Positions 58,178-64,000 of a stretch of DNA of 64,000 nucleotides are shown one piece after another. Numbering within the stretch: position 1 is the first letter of the stretch; each line of letters opens with the position of its first letter. Under the pieces are notes generated by a model. That model was given only the letters and a program-made list of their open reading frames with translations. It made no database searches and was not told the DNA's origin. The stretch is from Bacteroidales bacterium UBA5548 (GTDB taxonomy: Bacteria; Bacteroidota; Bacteroidia; Bacteroidales; UBA932), in assembly GCA_002425935.1 (NCBI GenBank), contig DINE01000012.1, forward strand, positions 1-64,000, written 5' to 3'. The position numbers and the translations under genes are program-made.

Positions 58178-60625
58178 ATGAAGTATGTAATCGTAGGTGG
58201 CGTTGCCGGCGGAGCAACAGTGGCTGCCCGTCTTAGAAGAAATGACGAGAATGCAGAGATAATAATGTTTGAGAGGGGCGAATATGTCTCCTATGCAAAC
58301 TGTGGTCTCCCCTACTATATCGGAGAGGTAATCAATAACAGAGACAATCTTTTCGTACAGACTGTAGAGGGTTTCAAAGGACGTTACAATATTGACATTC
58401 GTACCTTCTCGGAGGTTGAAAGGGTTGACTCATCTACAAAATCGGTGGAGATTCTTGATATTAAAACCGGACGCAGATATTTTGAATCGTACGATAAACT
58501 AATCCTTTCTCCCGGTGCCGAACCTATCCGCCCAAAGATTGAAGGAATTGAGAGTCCCAGAATTTTTACTCTGAGAAATGTACCTGATACCGATAAAATT
58601 AAGCGGTTTTTGAGCGTTAAGCGTGTTGAAAGAGCAGTTGTTGTTGGCGGAGGTTTTATCGGGCTGGAGATGGCGGAGAATCTTCACGAGTGGGGAATTA
58701 AAATCTCACTGGTTGAAATGGCACCACAGGTAATGGCACATCTGGACTTTTCAATGGCATCGATAATCAATTCGGAGCTGGCCACCAAAGGTGTTGACCT
58801 TCACCTTAGTGATGCAGTAAAAAGATTTGAAGAGAGTGCAACTGGTATAATTGTAGAGCTTCAGAGCGGTGTAAAGCTCGAAGCCGAAATGGTAATATGG
58901 AGCATAGGTGTAAAACCGGAGATAAAACTTGCAAAAAGCGCAGGAATTGAAATAGGTGAGAGCGGAGGGATTAAGGTTAACGAATTCATGCAAACCTCAA
59001 ATGCTGATATTTATGCACTTGGCGATGCAACAGAGGTAATACATACAGTAACCGGTAAACCGGCACTTATACCACTGGCCGGCCCTGCCAATAAGCAGGG
59101 AAGGATTGTAGCCGACAACATTGTGTATGGCAACAGTTCAAAATATGAGGGGACAATAGGTACAGGTATAGCAAAGGTGTTTGACCTGACAGTTGCCTCA
59201 ACAGGAGCAAACGGTAAACTATTAAACAGCTCCGGTATAAAGTATGTATCATCTTTTACACACTCCTCATCACACGCAGGTTACTACCCTAACGCACTTC
59301 CGCTGTCAATCAAGATACTCTTCTCACCGGCAGATGGTAAGCTGCTTGGAGCTCAGGTAGTGGGGTTTGACGGAGTTGACAAAAGAATTGAGTTATTTGC
59401 CCAGGTGATTAAGTCAAAGGGAACAATTTACGACCTTATGAACATTGAGCATGCATATGCTCCTCCATTCTCGTCGGCTAAAGATCCGGTAAATATGGCG
59501 GGCTTTGTTGCCGACAATATTCTAAAGGGCAGAGTAAAGATTGTATCCTGGAGAAAAGCCGCAAAATCTGACCCGGCCTCCGATTTTCTGCTGGACGTAA
59601 GAACAAGGGATGAGTACACTCTTGGCAATATCGATAACTCGGTTAACATTCCTCTGGATGAGTTAAGGGGAAGGCTTTCCGAGATACCGGGAGACAAGCG
59701 TATAATTGTCTATTGTGCAGTTGGTTTAAGGGGGTATGTAGCAACACGCATTCTATATCAGAACGGTTTCGATAATGTCTTTAATCTCTCAGGAGGGTAC
59801 AAGACTTACTCAATAGCTACAGCTAAACAAAATGCTACTCAGTTCTTTGCAGGACAAATAACCTCCGATGACACCCTGACGGATGTAGACAAAGAGACAT
59901 TCATGTCGGTTGACGCAACGGGGCTTCAGTGTCCCGGCCCAATTATGCAGCTTAAGAAGAGTTATGACACACTGAGTATAGGCGAGCGGCTTGAGATACG
60001 TGCAACAGATATGGCGTTCGGAAAAGATGTTGCATCATGGTGCAAAATCACCGGAGCAAGACTGATTTCGGTTGAGACACGCATGGGGGTAATCACTGCC
60101 AAAGTAGAGAAGGGAGAGGCGCCGTCGTCATGTACTTTTAAGGGGACAGTAACCGGAGATAATAAAACAATTGTTGTATTTAGTGATGACCTGGATAAGG
60201 CATTGGCATCGTTTATAATTGCCAACGGAGCGGCATCTATGGGCAAGAAGGTTACGATGTTCTTTACCTTCTGGGGTCTCAACATTATTAAGAGAAAGAG
60301 TCCCGGTAAGGTTAAAAAAGACATTTTCGGAAAAATGTTTGGCATGATGATGCCTAAAGGCGCATCATCGCTCAGATTGTCAAAAATGAACATGTTTGGG
60401 CTAGGCTCTGCAATGATGAGATTCGTTATGCGCAAAAAGAGTATTGACACACTGGAGTCTCTTATCGAACAGGCACAGAGTGCCGGAGTGGAATTTATTG
60501 CATGCAGAATGAGTATGGATGTGATGGGTGTAAAAGAGGAGGAGATTATGGAGGGAGTGAATTTTGCGGGAGTGGCCACATATCTCGAGAAGAGCGAAGA
60601 GGCCAACATGTCGCTCTTTATATAA
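58178..60625 (+). CDS. Four-domain CoA-disulfide/persulfide reductase (FAD-rhodanese-TusA-DsrE)
   Basis: An 815-residue fusion. Residues 1 to about 445 are a pyridine-nucleotide disulfide reductase with single active C42 (Y-A-N-C-G-L-P-Y-Y) as in CoA-disulfide reductase. A rhodanese domain (about 460-550) has Cys near 513 in V-Y-C-A-V-G-L-R-G. A TusA-like domain (about 575-645) has L-Q-C-P-G-P. The last part (about 660-815) is DsrE-like. Such proteins reduce CoA persulfides or polysulfides and pass sulfane sulfur between domains. The start at 58178 (MKYVIVGGVAGG) is preferred to the in-frame ATG at 58106, which lies upstream of the -7 box. Confidence 0.88.
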   Translation: MKYVIVGGVAGGATVAARLRRNDENAEIIMFERGEYVSYANCGLPYYIGEVINNRDNLFVQTVEGFKGRYNIDIRTFSEVERVDSSTKSVEILDIKTGRRYFESYDKLILSPGAEPIRPKIEGIESPRIFTLRNVPDTDKIKRFLSVKRVERAVVVGGGFIGLEMAENLHEWGIKISLVEMAPQVMAHLDFSMASIINSELATKGVDLHLSDAVKRFEESATGIIVELQSGVKLEAEMVIWSIGVKPEIKLAKSAGIEIGESGGIKVNEFMQTSNADIYALGDATEVIHTVTGKPALIPLAGPANKQGRIVADNIVYGNSSKYEGTIGTGIAKVFDLTVASTGANGKLLNSSGIKYVSSFTHSSSHAGYYPNALPLSIKILFSPADGKLLGAQVVGFDGVDKRIELFAQVIKSKGTIYDLMNIEHAYAPPFSSAKDPVNMAGFVADNILKGRVKIVSWRKAAKSDPASDFLLDVRTRDEYTLGNIDNSVNIPLDELRGRLSEIPGDKRIIVYCAVGLRGYVATRILYQNGFDNVFNLSGGYKTYSIATAKQNATQFFAGQITSDDTLTDVDKETFMSVDATGLQCPGPIMQLKKSYDTLSIGERLEIRATDMAFGKDVASWCKITGARLISVETRMGVITAKVEKGEAPSSCTFKGTVTGDNKTIVVFSDDLDKALASFIIANGAASMGKKVTMFFTFWGLNIIKRKSPGKVKKDIFGKMFGMMMPKGASSLRLSKMNMFGLGSAMMRFVMRKKSIDTLESLIEQAQSAGVEFIACRMSMDVMGVKEEEIMEGVNFAGVATYLEKSEEANMSLFI

Positions 60626-60642
60626 CGAGCCCTTACTTTTCT

Positions 60643-60650
60643 TATATTTG
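60643..60650 (+). promoter_or_regulatory. -7 promoter box of the acyltransferase gene
   Basis: TATATTTG followed by CG, 21 nt before the ATG and just after the CoA-disulfide reductase stop. Confidence 0.55.
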
Positions 60651-60671
60651 CGCTTTATAAATATTGTGAAA

Positions 60672-61232
60672 ATGGCAAAATTATCGGGAATAATCCTCAA
60701 GATACTTGGCTGGAAGGTTATGGAACCACCTGTACCGGAACCAAAGTGCATTATACTTGGTGTACCCCACACCTCCAGCTGGGACTTTATCATCTCTTAC
60801 CTCTACTACAATTCAGTTGGCGGCAAAGCTAGCGTGCTTGTTAAGAAGAGCCTTTTTTGGGGCCCCCTTGGGCCGGTTATGAGAGCAATGGGCGCAGTTC
60901 CTGTAGACAGATCAAAAGGGGCTAAGCTGACATTTCAGGTAATTGATGAGTTCAGAAAGCGCGACTCACTTCACCTGGCAATTGCCCCGGAGGGTACCCG
61001 AAAGCCTACAGCGAACTGGAAAAGCGGATTTCACACTATTGCAAAGGCTGCTGATGTTCCCGTCTATCTTGGTTATTTCGACTGGAAAAAGAGGCAAGTT
61101 GGCCGCGGAGAGCGTTTCGAACTTTCAGACGACCCAAAGGCAGACCTTAAGCGCATAAGACAATGGTATAAAGATAAAGGTGTTGTGGGAAAACACCCAA
61201 AGATGTTTGTTACCGGAAACGACTTGGAATAA
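60672..61232 (+). CDS. Short 1-acylglycerol-3-phosphate acyltransferase family protein
   Basis: A 186-residue PlsC-like protein with H-T-S-S-W-D (the H-x4-D motif) near 33-38 and A-P-E-G-T-R near 107-112. It lacks clear membrane helices. It would acylate a lysophospholipid or related acceptor. The next gene is an acyl-CoA ligase, which suggests reuse of free fatty acids in lipids. The start at 60672 follows the promoter; the longer frame overlaps the upstream gene. Confidence 0.85.
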   Translation: MAKLSGIILKILGWKVMEPPVPEPKCIILGVPHTSSWDFIISYLYYNSVGGKASVLVKKSLFWGPLGPVMRAMGAVPVDRSKGAKLTFQVIDEFRKRDSLHLAIAPEGTRKPTANWKSGFHTIAKAADVPVYLGYFDWKKRQVGRGERFELSDDPKADLKRIRQWYKDKGVVGKHPKMFVTGNDLE

Positions 61233-61241
61233 TTTGGAATG

Positions 61242-61255
61242 ATTATTGCAATAAT
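61242..61255. promoter_or_regulatory. Perfect 14-bp palindrome upstream of the acyl-CoA ligase
   Basis: ATTATTGCAATAAT is a perfect palindrome in the 50-bp gap between the two lipid genes. It might be a regulator site, but AT-rich palindromes of this size arise by chance. Confidence 0.2.
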
Positions 61256-61282
61256 TACACCTACCTATTTAGAAGACAAAAA

Positions 61283-63067
61283 ATGAACATTCCCCAATTT
61301 AATACACTAAGAGATCTATTCACTTATTGTACAAGCACTTTCAAGAACAACACAGCTTTCTCGTATATAAAGGGTCAATCTTACACTTATGAGGAATTTG
61401 GTGCAAAAACAGAGGAGGTATCTCATGTTCTTGCAGCATACGGCGTTAACCCGGATGAGAAGATTGCCATATTAAGTCAGAACATGCCCAACTGGCCTGT
61501 GGCCTATTTTGCAGCAACTGCTTATGGCAGAGTGGCTGTTCCAATGCTACCTGACTTTTCGGAGTTTGAAGTAAAGAACATAATCGAACATTCTGAATCA
61601 ACAGTACTGTTTGTATCTCAGAGACTTTTATATAAGGTTCCTGAGGAGACTCTCAGCAGCTTTAAAGTTGTAATTGACATTGATACACTCACACCCCTAA
61701 GAGGAGAAAAAGCTCATGCTCCGGCTGAGATTAAAACCTCACATGAAGATGAACTTGCAGTAATCATTTACACCTCTGGCACAACCGGAAACTCAAAAGG
61801 AGTAATGCTGAGCCACAGCAATCTTTGCAAGCATCTCTATTCGGCATTCATTTTAAGGCCGGGTTTTGAGTGGGATGTATGGCTATCTCTGCTACCCCTC
61901 TCTCACACCCTTGAAAGCAGCCTGAGCATGTTGCTTCCTATGATGAGCGGCTCTAAGGTTTACTATATCGAAAAGGCACCAACACCTACTATTCTTCTGA
62001 ATGCTCTCAAGGAGGCGCGCCCGACTACAATCCTGAGCGTACCGATGATTATTGAGAAGATATACCGCAATTCCGTTTTACCAAAGTTCAATGCCAGCCC
62101 TGTCACCAGGACTCTTTACAAAACAACTGTCGGCAGAAAGTTGCTCAACAGGGTTGCAGGAAAGAAGCTGATGAAGACATTCGGGGGCAATATCAGGTTC
62201 TTTGGAATCGGAGGTGCAAAACTTGATCCGGAAGTTGAGAAATTTTTACACGAAGCAAAGTTTCCTTATGCAATAGGTTATGGCCTCACCGAGACATCTC
62301 CGCTTCTTGCAGGAGCAGTTGTTGGAAAGACAAAGCTTCAGTCAACTGGCCCCTCTGTTCACGGCGTCACCCTTAAAATTAACGATCCTAACCCGGAGAC
62401 CGGCGAGGGAGAGATTGTTGCTAAAGGTCCAAATGTTATGATGGGTTACTATAAGAACCCGGAAGCAACCTCTCAAGCCTTTACTGACGATGGCTGGTTC
62501 AGGACAAAAGACCTTGGAATATTTGACAAAGAGGGAAGACTTTATATTAAAGGTCGTCTGAATAATATGATTCTTGGACCAAGCGGAGAGAATATCTATC
62601 CCGAAGAGATCGAATCTATTATTAACGGTCACTCAATGGTTGCCGAATCACTTGTAACACTTTACGACGGTAAACTTGTAGCTCACGTACACTTTAATCC
62701 CGATAAGCTGAAAGCTCTTAAAGAGGCAAAAGACGAGGCTCTGGCTGCCTACTACAAAACAAAAGAGGAGCTGATGCACTCTTATGACGAGAAGAAGGAG
62801 GAGCTCAAAAAAGCCTTCGAGGAGAAGAAAGAGGAGTTCTCAAAAACAAAAGAGGAGCTGATGCATACTTACGACGAAAAGAAGGACGAGATTGTCAAAG
62901 CTTTTCACGAGAAGATTGACCATCTGAAAAAAGAGGTGTACGACTATGTGAACGCCCGCGTTAACAAATTTTCAAAAATCAATGTGATTGTAGATCACCC
63001 TGAGCAATTTGAAAAGACTGCCACACACAAAATCAAGCGTTACAAATACACAGGTAAAACTAAATAG
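61283..63067 (+). CDS. Long-chain acyl-CoA synthetase with C-terminal coiled-coil insert
   Basis: A 594-residue adenylate-forming ligase that activates fatty acids to acyl-CoA. The AMP motif I-Y-T-S-G-T-T-G-N-S-K-G is near 161-172, G-Y-G-L-T-E-T-S-P near 332-340, and G-W-F-R-T-K-D-L-G is present. In the small C-terminal domain, just before the last lysine motif (A-T-H-K-I-K-R-Y), about 85 highly charged Glu/Lys residues are inserted, predicted to be coiled coil and made partly of a tandem 29-residue repeat. The insert may tether or multimerise the enzyme. Confidence 0.88.
   Translation: MNIPQFNTLRDLFTYCTSTFKNNTAFSYIKGQSYTYEEFGAKTEEVSHVLAAYGVNPDEKIAILSQNMPNWPVAYFAATAYGRVAVPMLPDFSEFEVKNIIEHSESTVLFVSQRLLYKVPEETLSSFKVVIDIDTLTPLRGEKAHAPAEIKTSHEDELAVIIYTSGTTGNSKGVMLSHSNLCKHLYSAFILRPGFEWDVWLSLLPLSHTLESSLSMLLPMMSGSKVYYIEKAPTPTILLNALKEARPTTILSVPMIIEKIYRNSVLPKFNASPVTRTLYKTTVGRKLLNRVAGKKLMKTFGGNIRFFGIGGAKLDPEVEKFLHEAKFPYAIGYGLTETSPLLAGAVVGKTKLQSTGPSVHGVTLKINDPNPETGEGEIVAKGPNVMMGYYKNPEATSQAFTDDGWFRTKDLGIFDKEGRLYIKGRLNNMILGPSGENIYPEEIESIINGHSMVAESLVTLYDGKLVAHVHFNPDKLKALKEAKDEALAAYYKTKEELMHSYDEKKEELKKAFEEKKEEFSKTKEELMHTYDEKKDEIVKAFHEKIDHLKKEVYDYVNARVNKFSKINVIVDHPEQFEKTATHKIKRYKYTGKTK
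62756..62929 (+). repeat. Tandem repeat, period 87 bp, in the acyl-CoA ligase gene
   Basis: Two adjacent 87-bp units encode 29-residue copies that both begin K-T-K-E-E-L-M-H and continue Y-D-E-K-K. The first 23 bases or so are identical and later codons diverge, so the duplication is not very recent. Confidence 0.75.
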
Positions 63068-63072
63068 CGGAA

Positions 63073-63918
63073 TTACTTAAGAAATGTAACATCAATTCGG
63101 CCCGTGTAGACTCCATGTGCTCCGGTCTGGTTGACAATTACATTTTTACCCGCCTTATCTTTTACAATAACAGGCTCTTCAAGAAAGGTATGGGAGTGAC
63201 CCCCAATAATCATATCTACATTTTTAACGCTTTTAGCCAGCTCTACATCGGCAGGGCGCTCCTTTGTTCCACCGTCAAAACCAAGGTGGCTTAGAACGAT
63301 TACAAGGTCGCAACCATCTTTTTTCTTGAGTTTTTTGGCCAGTTTGTTAACTATCGGGGTTGGGTTTTTATACTTTATCCCCTCTCTTGCCTTCTCTGAA
63401 ACATATCCCCTAAGGTCGAGCAACACACCGATAATCCCGATTTTATATCCCCCTTTGTGAATTATAGTATATGGCTTAACAATATCCTTAAGCGGACTTG
63501 CAGAGAGGTCATAGTTTGCACAAAGGGTAACATAATCGGCATCTTTAAGTCTCTTTGCCAACACCTCCTGACCATCATCAAATTCGTGATTACCAAGGCA
63601 AACTGCGTCATAACCCATTGCGTTGTAAAGCATCACCTCCATCTTACCACCAAAAAGGGTGTAGTAAGGTGTACCCTGATTATAATCTCCGGCATCCAGC
63701 AGAAGTACATTCTTATGAGTCTCTCTTATGCTTTGAATATAGTTTGCTCTCCTTTGAAAACCGCCAAACCCGGCATTTCTGCCGCTTGAAAGAGGTTCAA
63801 TATTGCTGTGCACATCATTTGTGTGAAGAATTACAAGGTCCTGTGCATATGATATCAGCGTTACCGATATTAAAAGGGCAACAGCTGCAACTTTACGTAA
63901 TGTATATTTAACTCTCAT
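63073..63918 (-). CDS. 5'-nucleotidase-type metallophosphoesterase, N-terminal domain protein
   Basis: A 281-residue secreted phosphoesterase with a signal peptide to about residue 25 (S-Y-A). Metal-binding motifs are L-H-T-N-D-V-H (31-37), D-A-G-D (74-77), G-N-H-E-F-D (108-113), V-L-S-H-L-G and G-G-H-S-H-T. It ends where the catalytic domain ends and lacks the C-terminal substrate-binding domain of UshA-like enzymes, which Bacteroidota often encode in a separate neighbouring gene. It converges on the acyl-CoA ligase gene. Confidence 0.88.
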   Translation of the reverse strand: MRVKYTLRKVAAVALLISVTLISYAQDLVILHTNDVHSNIEPLSSGRNAGFGGFQRRANYIQSIRETHKNVLLLDAGDYNQGTPYYTLFGGKMEVMLYNAMGYDAVCLGNHEFDDGQEVLAKRLKDADYVTLCANYDLSASPLKDIVKPYTIIHKGGYKIGIIGVLLDLRGYVSEKAREGIKYKNPTPIVNKLAKKLKKKDGCDLVIVLSHLGFDGGTKERPADVELAKSVKNVDMIIGGHSHTFLEEPVIVKDKAGKNVIVNQTGAHGVYTGRIDVTFLK

Positions 63919-63950
63919 TTTATCTGATTTAAATTACTTATGCGGTAATA

Positions 63951-64000
63951 TTACTCCTCGATTTTGACTCTCCTGGTAATGGAAGAGGTAATCTTCTTCT
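63951..64000 (-). CDS. 3' end of a truncated gene, possibly the 5'-nucleotidase C-terminal protein
   Basis: The last codons of a minus-strand frame, K-K-I-T-S-S-I-T-R-R-V-K-I-E-E and stop, end 32 bp before the phosphoesterase ATG. The gene order (5'-nucleotidase C-terminal domain protein, then the catalytic-domain protein) is known in Bacteroidota. The fragment is too short to identify by itself. Confidence 0.35.
   Translation of the reverse strand, partial: KKITSSITRRVKIEE

Noticed and set aside
59962..60609. A 215-codon minus-strand frame inside the CoA-disulfide reductase gene.
   Set aside because: It is antisense to the conserved TusA and DsrE-like domains and lacks a promoter; it is a shadow frame.
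1..64000. Search by eye for tRNA, rRNA, CRISPR arrays, insertion sequences and phage genes.
   Set aside because: No T-arm-like, repeat-spacer or transposase-like pattern was seen. A tRNA scan would be decisive and could not be run.

Overview
The window is a gene-dense stretch of a Bacteroidales (phylum Bacteroidota) chromosome; the genus cannot be fixed from the sequence. Three things support this. First, the promoters: at least 18 genes or operons are preceded by the Bacteroidota -7 box TAnnTTTG, often within 5-35 nt of the start codon. Second, Shine-Dalgarno sequences are mostly absent, with rpsU a clear exception. Third, conserved neighbourhoods typical of the phylum: parA-parB-DUF5683-lytic transglycosylase, hpt-adk-obgE, cmk-ispH, rlmH next to DUF4783, and a GT3/GH57/GH133 glycogen operon. 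I see no rRNA, tRNA, insertion sequence, prophage or CRISPR, and no gene-free stretch over 300 bp.

Layout. 1-4027 (minus): start of a possible dksA-like gene, guanine deaminase, ileS. 4089-10793 (plus): cvpA, then an accessory peptide-export cassette (a 38-codon leader ORF, a C39-peptidase ABC exporter and two double-glycine peptides), then tolC, a membrane-fusion adaptor and tsaB. 10806-12833 (minus): a thioredoxin-like lipoprotein without the CxxC, a HIT protein and greA. 12914-26565 (minus): a long operon running xseA-xseB-branching enzyme-debranching enzyme-GT4-GH57-(glycogen synthase/phosphorylase fusion)-ribF-membrane protein. 26638-30608 (plus): engB, prs, nadE, a small Cys-rich membrane protein, der. 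30615-37269: a large NtrY-like sensor kinase, rlmH, DUF4783, a sigma54-type response regulator lacking a DNA-binding domain, and a Ppx/GppA phosphatase. 37327-45227 (plus): cmk, ispH, priA, parA, parB, DUF5683, MltD-like transglycosylase. 45233-47735 (minus): an HhH/outer-membrane protein and purE. 47803-51522 (plus): hpt, adk, obgE, PAP2 phosphatase, lplA. 51529-53000 (minus): hpf, xerC, rpsU. 53113-64000: urocanate hydratase, lipocalin, an unusual ferredoxin, a redox cluster (DoxX, MarR, thioredoxin lipoprotein, four-domain CoA-disulfide reductase), an acyltransferase, an acyl-CoA ligase with a coiled-coil insert, a 5'-nucleotidase-type phosphoesterase, and the 3' end of one more gene.

How the genes work together. 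The minus-strand glycogen operon holds enzymes for alpha-glucan synthesis, branching, debranching and phosphorolysis in one transcription unit, including a 1402-residue fusion of synthase and phosphorylase. The accessory block at 4733-7427 looks like a self-contained class II bacteriocin-type export system: two adjacent GG-leader peptides whose predicted mature parts both carry GxxxG motifs, preceded by their maturation transporter and placed directly upstream of TolC and an adaptor that could complete the export channel. Its control region holds two -7 boxes, a perfect inverted repeat and a nearly leaderless 38-codon ORF coupled to the transporter by an ATGA overlap. This cassette is the best candidate for an undescribed system. 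The second most informative site is the strong Shine-Dalgarno in front of rpsU, which fits bS21-dependent autoregulation in a phylum whose ribosomes hide the anti-SD.
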